A DNA stretch of 64,000 bases from NCBI GenBank assembly GCA_013339895.1, contig JABACO010000002.1, forward strand, positions 7,100,924-7,164,923, in the 5' to 3' direction. Below are positions 21,701 through 35,251 of this stretch, piece by piece (position 1 is the first letter of the stretch; each line of letters opens with the position of its first letter). Position numbers and translations under genes: made by a program. Under the pieces are notes generated by a model. The model searched no databases, was not told the origin of the DNA, and worked only from the letters and a program-made list of their open reading frames with translations. The DNA comes from Ephydatia muelleri (Eukaryota; Porifera; Demospongiae; Spongillida; Spongillidae).

Positions 21701-22639
21701 CTAAAAATTATTTTTAAAACTTTTAAAAGTTCCAACACAAGTGTGAAAAAGATGTATTTTTGTTGATCAAATGTTATGTGCAGTACTCTTGCTAAACCTT
21801 GCTATTATTTTCTCCAACATCCATCCAGTCTACATACATGTCATCAACCCATTTTATCTACTGTATGAAGCATACTCAATGTTCACACATTTATGTCAGT
21901 TGTTGGGAAGGTTTAACATATGTATGCTTCACAATTTGGCAGGGACATCAATCTAATCTATTTCATCCAGAAAATGTTAGCATGACTAATCTTACTGGGA
22001 GGTGTTTAAACCCTCCCCGCAAGGATGCATAAAATGTTTCATGGCAAGAAATTAGACAACTGCAATTGGTTGTGCCAAATCATTGACTTTTAACCTCTCA
22101 TTCCCCCTAACTGTAAATCTCTGCAGACATCACTACTTGTGATTCATTGCCCAACTTTAGCTTTACTAGATATAGTATTCAGTCACAAAATGACAGAGCA
22201 AAGTTATGTATATGACAAAGGGCAATTCATCTGGACCCCTCCCCCTGCCCTGTTCGTCCCCACATGCAGTACATGTTTTGCAATTTCGCAACTGAAATCA
22301 CACTTTAATTAGTTAACAGTTCCCTTATAAATAAGCACACACAAACCCTTTACATGTACATGCATGTAGCTTGTATAATACATGCACACACCTCTTCTAC
22401 TGGAGTCATCACTCTGATAGAATAACACTGTTTACTTAACGTTTAACAATAGCACACACCTACACTGTCCACACAATGACCATAGCTACATGTACTGTAT
22501 GTTAGACACACACCTTCACATAGCACACATTGTTTCAATGCCTGACCCTCACATGCGTCACGGTCTAGTCATCACATTAAGTCTCAACATTGTGGACATT
22601 GCATATGTCATGTCAGAGTGTTTGTCTCTCTTCACACAG

Positions 22640-22813
22640 GTATGATGTTGAAGGGAAATACATGTACTACTCTTAAGAGACTGAACCTTAGTGGATGTGG
22701 ACTAGAACCAGAGGGATTAGAAGAAGTCATGAAAGGTTTTGAAGTCAATACCAAGTTGGAAACCCTCAACCTTTCGGAGAATATCATTGATAACAAGAGA
22801 GCATCATGCCTTG
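22640..22813 (+). CDS. NLR-1 LRR exon a (174 bp)
   Basis: TTCACACAG|GT...CTTG|GTAAG, phase 1-1. It encodes two LRRs of the ribonuclease-inhibitor type (LKRLNLSGCGLEPEGLEEVM and LETLNLSENIIDN). This copy is 174 rather than 168 bases because it has an extra in-frame ATGTAC after AAATAC, which adds two residues to the loop before the first LRR. LRRs form the sensing surface in NLRs. Confidence 0.8.
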
Positions 22814-23889
22814 GTAAGAATGACATCATTCTTTGAGGTTTTGTATTAATGTCCATATGAAAGAGCTATACATCGTATCGCTCTCTGACTATTTTAGTCT
22901 ACTGTAATTATATTGAAAACATATCAGTGTGTAACTGTAGTGTTTCAGTGTGTATCTGTACAGTGTGCATAATGAAATTGAACTCTAAGCCAAAACTACT
23001 GCAAAACTGCTAATTTTATATTAGCTATTGAAAATTCTGTTTATGGCTGAGAAGAATATCATGACATGAACATTGAATTACAAGGATATAGATTTGACGT
23101 CAAGTTAGCATGCACAAATTACATAATATGGTTATTGTACAGATTGCAAAGCACTAAAAAAATTTCCCCAAACTTATTCAGTATCCAACATAGAGTTTGC
23201 TATTGTTACACACTGAACGATGTCTGTGTATATGTATGACGCATGTACATGTATGTATAGTATGTACTTTGTATAATCTACGAATAAGGGAATGAGTTTT
23301 CTTGAAGAGTTGAGTAGAAAACAATCACATCCACATGCACTGTATGTTTATTGAACAGAGGCATGGGGTGCACATGCACATCTGCTTTGTTCTAAAATGA
23401 TCAACTCCATTTGCACACTTGCATTAAAATGGTTTGAGTGTATGTATGTACAGGTACATGTATGTGCATGTAAACTAATGTATGTACTGTATAGCTGTTT
23501 GTGCAGTGAATGCAAGTGTTAGCGTTAGTGTGTTGACTTTTGCTCCACTTTCTGATTGGAGAATTGTACCAGAAATAACTTTTGATAGGATGTAGATCAA
23601 ACTCTGTTATATAGAAACTAAGATTGTGGGTTCGGTCAAATTGTTTACATCATGTAAATAATGAAGCTAATGAAATGTAATTAAAAAAATCAACCACTTT
23701 TCAAGTTGAACCTATTTACTCATGTATTTTGAACATCAAAAAAGAATTTTACGCCACAAAAAACTGAAAATAAAGTTAAATTACTTTGCATGTGCAGTGA
23801 ATGCTTGTGTGCAAATTGAGTCGCGGTAGATACCTCTCGTTCCCAAGCCCATCCCTGCCTTTGGAGCCCCACCCCAATGAGCTAAGACG

Positions 23890-26170
23890 TGATCACGTGG
23901 TGCCGAGCCCAACCTCCGGTCCTTGCTGTCACGCGTTTCATTAATTTTCGCCGGCCTGGGTGTCTAGATCGAGCTTCCGCTGGCAGTGTGTGTGGCACTT
24001 TGATTATCAGAGAACGTAACCCTGCACACTTACATCTCACGACATCTCACTTAGCGTACATTCATGCACGTTCAGACTAGCCGTAGCGAGCAATACGACC
24101 GATTATATGTACATGTATAGCCAAAGAATGAAGAATAGGATGCGCATCAAATAGCGCAACAGTGGCACACAACGCTTGGGATAACAAAACACACCGCGCA
24201 AACTTTTTGGTGAGTTATGGCAATGTACGTTCCATGCAGTGTTAGTGCAAATGTACGGACGCAATGACACGCTCATTGCTACAGGTACACGAAACACCAA
24301 CAAAATAACGATGCATGGGTCGTCCATATCAATCGCGCGTCAGTCTAGATGGCCCGCACTAGGTTATAGCATTACAAGTATGAAATTCTAAATGTTGTCA
24401 CTTGTAGTTTGATCTGTTGGAGCTAACGAACTGGCCAGTTTGATCGCATTAGCGATCGAAAGTTACATGCTGGGATGTCGATCAAGACCCAACTGGGCCT
24501 TATACTGTTGTATCGATTCTGAGTATCGAAAATATCAGCTATTTGTGAGATATCTGTCCTTTAAGAGCTTGATTAAGTACATGTAGCTGCTAAAGACCTT
24601 TTTGAGTCAGGCCCAGTAGTATATGACGATGAATTGGTTAATCAGAGGTTAGCAAAAGATATCCTATTCATGCGTATCTCATATGGTGGTTTTCATCTTG
24701 GTGTAGCTCTGTGGCCATTTGTACAGTGGAAAGAAATGAGTCTCTGTTTGTGTGGTTATGTGTATTTCTGTGTGTATGTATGTGTGTATATATGTGTGTG
24801 TGTGTGTGTTAAACTGCGTGTGGTAAAAATCCACTCTAAGGTCTCGACCATTCTTCCCTAGTTTGACTCATCCATTGCCATGCACTAGATGAGTGTTGTG
24901 TCCTGTGTGTATCTATATGAGTGTGCATGTGTGTGTCTATGTGAGTGTCTCTTTGTGTGTCGGTGTGTATCTGTGTCAGTATGTCTGTGAGTGCGTTTGT
25001 GTGTTGTGTGTGGTAAAAATCCATTTGTGTGCGCGTGTGTTTCTGTGTCTGGCTGTGATGTGTGTCTGTGTGAGTGCATTTGTGTGTAGTGTGTGTTAAC
25101 CCTATGGTACCCTGTGCATGTGTGCATTAACTTGTGTGTGGTACAAATCGATGTGTCTGCTGTGTGTCTGTATTTGTGTGTCACTTTTTGTCTGTGGGTC
25201 AGTTTGTGTGTGTGCATGTCTGTGTGTGAGTTTGTGTGTGTGCCTGTGAATGTCTGTGTGTGTGAGTTGTGTGCATGTCAGTGTGTGTCTGTGTGTGTTG
25301 TCTTTGTGTATGTGTTTGTGTGTGTATCTGTGTGTGTATCTGTGTGTGCATTTGCATGCTTTCTGTATGTGTGTTACCCTGTGCATGTGTGTATTAATCT
25401 GTGTGTGATAATAATCCACTCTACAATCCAAAGGTCTGGACCATTCCTCTATGCAATACCCTAGTCTACCCATCCATTGCCATACACACTAGATGAGTGG
25501 TCCCGTGTTACTTTCTGTGTTTCTTTCTGTGTGGGTCTGTATGTGCGTCTGTGTGTGTGTCTTTGTGCTCTGTGTGTGTGCATTTGCATGCTTTCTGTAT
25601 CGTGTTACCCTGTGTTACCCAGCTCAGTGCATGTGTGTGATAAAAATTGACCTTACCATCCAAAGGCCATGTCTATTGCTGTATAAAATTCCCTAGTTTC
25701 ACCTCACTCTACTCATCTATTGCCATGCACACTAGATGAGTGTTGTGTCTTGTGTGTGTATCTATGTGAGTGTGCATGTGTGTGTTTGTATATGTGTCTG
25801 TGTGTCTGTGTGCGTGCATTTGTATGCTTTCTGTATGTGTGTGTTACCCTGTGCATGTGTGTATTAATCTGTGTGTGATAATAATTCACTCTACAATCCA
25901 AAGGTCTCGACCTTTCCTCTATGCAATTTCTTGGTTTGTGAACAGGTGTATGGGAAATACATCATCTCCAGTAATAGCATTAAGTTAAGACATGAAAACA
26001 TAACTTAGCAAACTTTAAAGGCATGTAGAGTAAAGGTTCTATACACTGAAACCTGTAAGCAGATAAAGGAATCACCACACAATGAATTTCAATTACCTAC
26101 AAAGAGTAGTTAACACAATTCATCTGAAGGAGGGTGGGCTTAACATACCCTAAATGGTCATACACCCAAG
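23890..26170. repeat. Left arm of ~6-kb inverted repeat
   Basis: From GTGATCACGTGGTGCCGAGC onwards, the unique part 23890-24745 is inverted at 29090-29920. The inner GT-rich part, with CCACTCTACAATCCAAAGG at about 25413 and 25890, is inverted at 28550-29090. Arm lengths differ through microsatellite change. It lies in the NLR-1 intron between LRR exons a and b. Confidence 0.85.
24750..26000 (+). repeat. GT-rich higher-order repeat
   Basis: Degenerate (GTGTGTCT)-type tracts alternate with a roughly 100-bp unit carrying the start of the CCACTCTACAATCCAAAGG box and a CACTAGATGAGTG box. At least four units are visible, at about 24830, 25010, 25410 and 25890. Long frames on both strands here are repeat artefacts. 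Confidence 0.8.
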
Positions 26171-26174
26171 CACA

Positions 26175-26348
26175 AACCAACACACACACACACACACACA
26201 ACATACACACACACCCATACACACACACACACACCATACACACACACTCACACCACACACATGCCCACCCCATACACACACCTCATATACACAACATACA
26301 CACACACCCATACACACACCCATACACACACCATACACACCCCAAATA

Positions 26349-26400
<52 letters not shown>

Positions 26401-26520
26401 AACACACTCCATACACACACTTCTCATACACAACACCTCATTCACGCCCTTGCACACACACCCCCACATACCCATACCCACACACACACACTCACACACA
26501 CACACACACACACACACATG
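26175..26520 (+). repeat. (CA)n microsatellite tract
   Basis: Nearly continuous CA dinucleotides with CCATACAC interruptions; the mirror-image (GT)n is at 28300-28543 in the other palindrome arm. Confidence 0.95.
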
Positions 26521-27019
26521 GACACTTATGAATCACTCCATTGTGGTAAATATTTTAAAATCCATGCAAATGTTAAATAGGCTGACACCATGTCAATGAA
26601 GAAGTCTGAAGCATGGGCATGGCATTGGATGGTTTTGCTAATTACAACAGATGTTGATGCCATGCGAGGATGGTACCCAACTGCACCCTAAACTGCTATA
26701 TGGACATGTGTATAAAATATGTGAGATATCTATGTATGTTACATGGCCGTAGACAGCTTTCAAATTGGGGGGGGGGGGGGGGGGGGGCTTAGTGACTAAA
26801 CAAAAACTCCACACATACTGTGACGGCTGGCCATTACGACCCACAAATTCGTTGGCTACACTTGAATATCAAGCAAGCTGCTTTTATATCGATCGTCTCT
26901 AATGAGATCCTCGCTACTAGCGCTCTCTCAGCTCTTCCTCTCACTCGACTCTGCTCTCCTCACCTCTCCTCTCTCTCTCTCTCTTTCTCTATCTCCTCTC
27001 TCTCTCCCTCTCTCCCTCT

Positions 27020-28019
27020 NNNNNNNNNNNNNNNNNNNNNNNNNNNNNNNNNNNNNNNNNNNNNNNNNNNNNNNNNNNNNNNNNNNNNNNNNNNNNNNNN
27101 NNNNNNNNNNNNNNNNNNNNNNNNNNNNNNNNNNNNNNNNNNNNNNNNNNNNNNNNNNNNNNNNNNNNNNNNNNNNNNNNNNNNNNNNNNNNNNNNNNNN
27201 NNNNNNNNNNNNNNNNNNNNNNNNNNNNNNNNNNNNNNNNNNNNNNNNNNNNNNNNNNNNNNNNNNNNNNNNNNNNNNNNNNNNNNNNNNNNNNNNNNNN
27301 NNNNNNNNNNNNNNNNNNNNNNNNNNNNNNNNNNNNNNNNNNNNNNNNNNNNNNNNNNNNNNNNNNNNNNNNNNNNNNNNNNNNNNNNNNNNNNNNNNNN
27401 NNNNNNNNNNNNNNNNNNNNNNNNNNNNNNNNNNNNNNNNNNNNNNNNNNNNNNNNNNNNNNNNNNNNNNNNNNNNNNNNNNNNNNNNNNNNNNNNNNNN
27501 NNNNNNNNNNNNNNNNNNNNNNNNNNNNNNNNNNNNNNNNNNNNNNNNNNNNNNNNNNNNNNNNNNNNNNNNNNNNNNNNNNNNNNNNNNNNNNNNNNNN
27601 NNNNNNNNNNNNNNNNNNNNNNNNNNNNNNNNNNNNNNNNNNNNNNNNNNNNNNNNNNNNNNNNNNNNNNNNNNNNNNNNNNNNNNNNNNNNNNNNNNNN
27701 NNNNNNNNNNNNNNNNNNNNNNNNNNNNNNNNNNNNNNNNNNNNNNNNNNNNNNNNNNNNNNNNNNNNNNNNNNNNNNNNNNNNNNNNNNNNNNNNNNNN
27801 NNNNNNNNNNNNNNNNNNNNNNNNNNNNNNNNNNNNNNNNNNNNNNNNNNNNNNNNNNNNNNNNNNNNNNNNNNNNNNNNNNNNNNNNNNNNNNNNNNNN
27901 NNNNNNNNNNNNNNNNNNNNNNNNNNNNNNNNNNNNNNNNNNNNNNNNNNNNNNNNNNNNNNNNNNNNNNNNNNNNNNNNNNNNNNNNNNNNNNNNNNNN
28001 NNNNNNNNNNNNNNNNNNN
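27020..28019. other. Assembly gap, 1000 N
   Basis: Exactly 1000 N, probably a placeholder length. It is preceded by a CT tract and lies close to the axis of the inverted repeat, where a hairpin and simple repeats would block sequencing or assembly. Any frame spanning it is void. Confidence 0.99.
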
Positions 28020-28299
28020 CTGTGAGCATGTGTGTGGGTAAAAATCTTTCAATTCTGACTCAAAAAAGACTTGTACTATTTCTCTATGCAACTCTCTCTT
28101 CAATCAAAGCCCCCATCCATTGCTATGCACAATTAATCATGTACATGTGCTAAAGACCTTGTGTTCTAGGTCATTTTTTTGCCTGTTGTAATTTAGCTAA
28201 ACCATCCTATTCCATGTCCCATGTTTCAGACATCTTCATCATGCTGTCAGCCTATTTTAAGATTTGCATGGATTTTAAGTTGTTTGTCACAGTAGAGTG

Positions 28300-28547
<248 letters not shown>

Positions 28548-28554
28548 GGTTTGT

Positions 28555-29920
28555 ATGACCACTATGGTTATGTTAAGCCCACCCTCCCTCAGATGAATTG
28601 TGTTAACTACTCTTTGTAGGTATTTGAAATTCATTGTGTAGTGATTCCTTTATCTGCTTAGGTTTCAGTATATAGAACCATTACTTTACAAGCCTTTAAA
28701 GTTAGGGTATATGTTTTGTTTGCATGTCTTAACTTAATGCTATTGCTGGAGATGATGTGTTTCCCAACACCTGTCCACAAACCAAGGAATTGTATAGAGG
28801 AATTGTCCAGACCTTTGGATTGTAGAGTGGATTATTATCACACACAGGTTAATACACACATGCACAGGGTAACACACATACAGAAAGCATGCAAATGCAC
28901 ACTCAGACACACAGACAGAAACAAATACACACACGCGCACACACACACACAGAAACAAATACATACACACACACATGCACACTCACATAGACACACACAC
29001 ACACACACACACACACACGACACAACACTCATCTATAGCTTTAGAAATATACACATAACCACATACACATGATACACATAACCACACTCATTCTTCCCAC
29101 TATACAAATGGCCACAGATCTACACCAAGATGAAAACCACCATACATGTATGGGACACGCATGAATAGGACATCTTTTGCTAACCTCTGATTAACCAACT
29201 GATCGATGTACTATACAGGCTCACAAAGGGTCTTTAGCAGCTACATGTATATGATCAAGCTCTTAAAGGACAGATATCTCACTAATAGCTGATATTTTAG
29301 ACACTCGTCATCCATACAACAGTTTAGGGCCCAGTCGGGTCTTGATCGACCATCCCAGCATGTAACTTACGATCGCTAATTGCGATCGAGCTGGTCAGTT
29401 CGTTAGCCTCCATGATCAAACTCAAAGTGACAAATGTCATACTTGTAATGCTATAACCTAGTGCGAGCCATCTAGACGCGCGATTGATATGTATGACCCA
29501 TGCATCGTTATTTTGTTGATGTTTCGTGTACCTGTAGCAATGAGCGTGTCTTTGCGTCTGTACATTTGCACTAACACTGCATGGCACGTAATGAGAGTCT
29601 TTGCCATAACTCGATCACCTAAATGTTTGTGAAGTGTGTTTTGTTTATCCCAAGCAGCTGTTGCGCTATTTGGTGCGCATCCTATTCTGCATTATTTGGC
29701 TATACATATAATTGGTCGTATTGCACGCTACGGCTAGTCTGAACATGCATGAATGCACGCTAAGTGAGATGTCGTGAGATGTAAGTGTGCAGGGTTACGT
29801 TCTCTGCGATCAAAATCAAATTGCCACACACACTGCCAGCGAAATCTCGATCTAGACACCCAAAGACCGGCGAAAAGCAAGGAAGGGAGGTTGGGCTCAG
29901 CACCACGTGATGATTGGTGA
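28555..29920. repeat. Right arm of ~6-kb inverted repeat
   Basis: 28555-28660 is the inverse of 26080-26160, 28780-28870 of the 25413 and 25890 boxes, and 29090-29920 of 23890-24745. Where compared, one arm lacks the extra ACATGT found at 24105 in the other arm. Confidence 0.85.
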
Positions 29921-29924
29921 AATT

Positions 29925-32640
29925 ACTTTGCTCTGGCATTCTGTTTCATGAGGGTTACTTATTGACTTCTACCTGTTCAGTAACTGCTCCAGCTTGCTGT
30001 GCCGCAATCGCTGAGAGCAAACGAATCTGGGCAGGTTGCATCCCACACTGGAAGTTGGCCACTTCTATGTGACTATTGAGACACCATTAGGTAGCTTTCC
30101 ATCTGAGCAAAACACTCTATTACAGTGTAGCTATTTATGGATAATGGAATAATTAATTGCTTGCGGATTTTACCCACAGTTGTACAAATCATTACTTTTG
30201 TCGAACGCGTGGTACCTTGATGATCACTGTTCTGATGGTACTCTGGCTTGAACTGCCTGGAAGTAGTCTAGCACTTAATTGTGAGAGATAGAAGGTGCCA
30301 GCATTTTCGACGAGATGCTGCAGGGTTTAGCGGAAGACCAAAGGAAGCGTGATAAAAAATATTGAAGGCGAAAGAGTGCGGAGGGAAGCCGAGGTCGTTG
30401 AAAAGAGGCGGCGCGGACGTCGCAAGAGAATCCGAAATTTCATGAAGGTTTGAGGAGGAACGAAGAAGTCGCAGAGAGGAGAGGGAGGCGATGAGGAACC
30501 AAATGGAGCAAGTAGCAAATATGGTGGGACGCGCGATCCATCATCGCGGCAGGAGCGAAGACTCCTTCTGCGAAGTGGGTATCAAATTTGTCGCTCTGAG
30601 GGATAGCGAAGACATTGAAGCGTACCTATAGTGATGTTTGAACGAATAATGGTGGCACACAAGATCGAGCGAGATCTATGACCTCTCCACAGCTGAGTGG
30701 AAGGGCGCAGCTGGCGTTTTTAGCATTACCGATCACGGACTCGGCAAACTATGATGCCATCAAAGGTGCGATCGATCCTGACGCGCTATGGTTTGAATGA
30801 GGAGGCGTACCGGAATGAAGCTCGGAAGGTGCGTGAGACCCATTGGGAGTTACCGTACGTTTGCTGGATCTACTGTCAAAGTGGCTGCGTGCGTATACAA
30901 TGAACAGAGGATGACATTCAGCAAGTGTTCGGCATGGAGTAACTGCCGAATTGTCTCACACCAGAGAAGCAGCTGTGGTTGTTGGAGCGGAAGCCAAAGG
31001 TGCGTGAAGGCGGGTGAGATGGTGGAGTGTGTACATGGAGATACAGTATCCCATCAGTTAGCCAGAGTCGAGGTCATTGTGGACGGAGGTTGCTACTGGT
31101 TGGAAGCAGCCGCCGTTTAATAGCTCCCAATGTCAGTGATGTTAGGAAGGACGTGCCGGAGCTGGTAAAGATTGGTCCGACAGTGCAAGGTCCCATGAAG
31201 AGTTGGGCGATGGCAGCAACTACGAGAGCTCAGGCGAAGAAGAGACGAGAAGATACGCGTACTGAACATAAAGAAGCAGAGTGGGGCAAGCGTCAAGCCT
31301 GTGGTGGAACAGTTGGATAGTGAGGTTGCAGTGGATAACGGAGTGCAACCCAAGAGTAGGTTGGACAAGGTGGCAGTGCAAGACAAAGCTGAGGGCTTGA
31401 AGACACCAGAGGAGCGGTTGCAGACTCCTGACAGAGGGGGAGAAGGTGTTCAATGTATATTGACGTTGGCAACCACTCATGGAAGGAGGAGGGGCCTGTC
31501 GATTGAAATCCGGTTGGCTGGGCACATGGGGAAGAAACAGACAGTGCAGTGAGTGCTGCAGCGGTTCTACTGGCCGTCAGTTTATTGCGATGTGGCAGAG
31601 TGGTGCAAGTGCTGTGCGATATGCCAGAAGTGTGCGAAGGGGACCAGCCCCTATCATTCACAGACGGACGGGATGGTCGAGTGGTTCAACGGATTTGAGA
31701 GGTACCTCAAGCATCCACAGGGTTTACAACTTTGAATTGGTGTATGGAAGGGAAGTGAGAGGACCGCTCCATATCCTGAAGGAAGCACCTGGCCAAGGAA
31801 GGGAAGAGAGCATTGTGTCGTATGTATTGAGCGTGCAGGAGAGGTTGTCAAATGTTGGAGTTGGTGAAGGATAACCTGGCGCAGGCTCAAGTCAAGCAGA
31901 AGCAGTGGTATGACAAAAACACAAGGCAGCGAGAGTTTAAAGAGTTTAAAGATGGGGACCAGGTGCTGATATTACTACCAACCAGTACTAGCAAGTTGAT
32001 GGCAAGTTGGCAGGGTCCCGTATGGAATAACCAAAAATGTCACTCCAGTCACCTATGAGGTCAACATGCATGACAAGAGGAAGAAGAGGATATTCCATGT
32101 GAACATGCTGAAAGAGTGGAATTTGCCAACAACAGTGTGCCTGTGGATGGAAGAAATGAATGAGGAAGGCGAAGAGGAGATTCAGTTGTGGGAGAGGAAC
32201 AAATAGAATGGGGAGATAAAAGTAGGAAAGATGGTTGGAATCGACGGGATGGAGCAGTGCATATGTCTTGGTCATATGGTGAAGAATGGAACTGTGAGAC
32301 CAGTAGAGGCACTGAAGGGTTTCCAGATTACAAGGATAAAAATGGCAGTGAGGGAATTTCTCAGCTTGACTGGCTATTACCGGAGGTTCATACCAAATTT
32401 TGCGGAGACAGCAGTGCCATTGTCAGATCTCACCAGGAAGACAGCAGCTAAGGAGGACCAGTGGAATGCAGAGTGTGGAAATCGTTGCTGTGTGGGGAAC
32501 CAGTGCTGAAATGCCCAGATTTTGAGAGACCCTTTGTGTTGCAGACGGATGCTTCAGATCGAGGAGTAGGAGCTGTCGAGTCAAATGTATGAGGGGGAGG
32601 ACCATCCAGTGGCATATTTCAGCTGGAATCTGTTGATTTG
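29925..32640 (+). mobile_element. Degenerate Ty3-type retrotransposon, copy A (gag-PR-IN-RT/RH order)
   Basis: Gag-like ALRDSEDIEAYL at 30590 and RYGLNEEAYRNEA-like sequence at 30785; protease-adjacent HGDTVSHQLARVEVIVDGG at 31036; an HHCC integrase fragment (CKCCAICQKC) at 31600; HSQTDGMVEWFNG at 31660; integrase tail at 31850-32110 (FHVNMLKEW type); then C-terminal RT (REFLSLTGYYRRFIPNFAET) at 32350 and the RNase H start (QTDASDRG) at 32540. Many frameshifts and stops. The integrase catalytic core is deleted here. Integrase lying before RT is the order of Gmr1-like elements rather than ordinary Ty3. No LTR pair could be defined. Confidence 0.75.
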
Positions 32641-33024
32641 ATGAGGTTTTGTATTTGTGTACGTATGAAAGAGCAGTGCATCTGAAATCACACTTTAATT
32701 AGTTAACAGTTCCCTTATAAATAAGCACACACAAACCCTTTACATGTACATGCATGTAGCTTGTATAATACATGCACACACCTCTTCTACTGGAGTCATC
32801 ACTCTGATAGAATAACACTGTTTACTTAACGTTTAACAATAGCACACACCTACACTGTACACACAACGACCATAGCTACATGTATGTTAGACACACACCT
32901 TCACTTAGCACACATTGATTCAATGCCTGACCCTCACATGTGTCACGGTCTAGTCATCACATTAAGTCTCAACATTGTGGACATTGCATATGTCATGTCA
33001 GAGTGTTTGTCTCTCTTCACACAG

Positions 33025-33192
33025 GTATGATGTTGAAGGGAAATACTACTCTTAAGGGACTGGGCCTTAGGGAATGTGGACTAGAACCAGAGGGATTAGA
33101 AGAAGTGATGAAAGGTGTTGAAGTCAATACCAAGTTGGAAACCCTGGACCTTTCGAAGAATATCATTGATAACAAGAGAGCATCATGCCTTG
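33025..33192 (+). CDS. NLR-1 LRR exon b (168 bp)
   Basis: Same borders and phase as exon a; exactly 56 codons, two 28-residue LRRs (LKGLGLRECGLEPEGLEEVM and LETLDLSKNIIDN). It lies in unit B of the tandem duplication. It differs from exon a at several predicted surface positions (NLSG to GLRE) and lacks the extra hexamer. Confidence 0.8.
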
Positions 33193-34239
33193 GTAAGAAT
33201 GACATCATTCTTTGAGGTTTTGAATTAATGTCCATATGAAAGAGCTTTACATCGTATCGCTCTCTGACTATTTTAGTCTACTGTAATTATATTGAAAACA
33301 CATCAGTGTGTAACTATAGTGTTTCAGTGTGTATCTGTACAGTGTGCATAATCTAAGCTAAAACAACTGCAAAACTGCTAATTTTATATTAGCTATTGAA
33401 AATTCTGTTTATGGCTGAGAAGAATATCATGACATGAACATTGAATTACAAGGATATAGATTTGGCGTCAAGTTAGCATGCATAAATTACATAATGTGGT
33501 TATTGTACAGATTGCAAACCACTTAAAAAACTTTCCCAAAACTTATTCAGTATCCAACATAGTGTTTGCTATTGTTACACACTGAACGATGTCTGTGTAT
33601 ATGTATGACGCATGTATGTATAGTATGTACTTTGTATAATCTACGAATATGGGAATGAAGAGTTGAGTAGAAAACAATCACAGCCACATGTACTGTATGT
33701 TTATTGAACAGAGGCATGGGGTGCACATGCACATCTGCTTTGTTCAAAAATGATCAACTCCATTTTGCACACTTTCATTTTTATGGTTTGAGTGTATGTA
33801 TGTACTGGTACATGTATGTGCATGTAAACTAATGTATGTACTGTATAGCTGTATGTACAGTGAATGCAAGTGTTAGCGTTAGTGTGTTGACATTTGCTCC
33901 ACTTTCTGATTGGAGAAGTGTACCAGAAGTAACTTTTGATAGGATGTAGATCAAACTCTGTTATATTGAAACTAAGATTGTGGGTTTGTTTACATCATGT
34001 AAATAATCAAGCTAATGAAATGTAATTAAAAAAATCAACCACTTTTCAAGTTGAACCTATTTACTCATGTATTTTGAAAATTAAAAACAAATTTTACGCC
34101 ACGAAAAACTGAATATAAAGTAAAATTACTTTGCATGTGCAGTGAATGCTCGTGCACAAATTGAGTCGCGGTAGATACCTCTCGTTCCCAAGCCCATCCA
34201 TGCCGTTGGAGCCCCACCCCCATGAGCTAAGACGTGATC

Positions 34240-35240
34240 ACGTGGTGCCGAGCCCAACCTCCGGTCCTTGCTTTCATTAATTTTCGCCGGTCTAGGTGTC
34301 TAGATCAAGCTTTCGCTGGCAGTGTGTGTGGCACTTTGATTTTGATCGCAGAGAACGTAACCCTGCACACTTACATCTCACGACATCTCACTTAGCGTAC
34401 ATTCATGCACGTTCAGACTAGCCGTAGCGTGCAATACGACCAATTATATGTATAGCCAAATAATGCAGAATAGGATGCGCATCAAATAGCGCAACAGCGG
34501 CACACGACGCTTGGGATAACAAAACACATCGAGCAAACTTTTTGGTGACTTATCACGTTCCATGCAGTGTTAGTCCAAATGTACGGACGCAATGACACGC
34601 TCATTGCTACAGGTACACGAAACACCAACAAAATAACGATGCATGGGTCGTACATATCAATCGCGCGTCTAGATGGCCCGCACTAGGTTATAGCATTACA
34701 AGTATGAAATTATAAATGTTGTCACTTGTAGTTTGATCTGTTGGAGCTAACGAACTGGCCAGTTCGATCGCATTAGCGATCGAAAGTTACATGCTGCGAT
34801 GTCGATCAAGACCCAACTGGGCCTTATACTGTTGTATCAATTCTGAGTATCGGAATCAGCTATTTGTGAGATATCTGTTCTTTAAGAGCTTGATTAAGTA
34901 CATGTAGCTACTGAAGACCCTTTTTGAGCACTGCATGGCACGTAATGAGTCTTTGCCATAACTCGACCACCTAAATGTTTGCAAAGTGTGTTTTGTTTAT
35001 CCCAAGCAGCTGTTGCGCTATTTGGTGCGCATCCTATTCTGCATTATTTGGCTATACATATAATTGGTCGTATTGCACGCTACGGCTAGTCTGAACGTGC
35101 ATGAATGCACGCTAAGTGAGATGTCGTGAGATGTAAGTGTGCAGGGTTCGTTCTCTGCGATCAAAATCAAAGTGCCAGCGAAATCTCGATCTAGACACCC
35201 AAGACCGGCGAAAAGCAAGGAAGGGAGGTTGGGCTCAGCA
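34240..35240. repeat. Collapsed inverted repeat in unit B
   Basis: Left arm 34240-34922 and right arm 34926-35240 lie almost head to head. For example, GACTAGCCGTAGCGTGCAAT at about 34417 is mirrored at about 35075. Little of the original centre remains. Confidence 0.8.
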
Positions 35241-35251
35241 CCACGTGATGA

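Noticed and set aside
26134..26580. His/Thr-rich frames
   Set aside because: Translation of a CA dinucleotide tract.
26766..26787. Poly-G run as a regulatory or recombination signal
   Set aside because: A simple homopolymer next to AGACAGCTTTCAAATTGGG; it may be the edge of another MITE, but no partner end was found.
26820..28103. Long reading frames of 346-401 codons
   Set aside because: They run through the 1000-N gap and low-complexity CT and GT tracts; they contain no real sequence.
30327..30518. Minus-strand frames opposite the Ty3 gag region
   Set aside because: Shadows of the degenerate plus-strand element, with the same shadow at 35403-35677.
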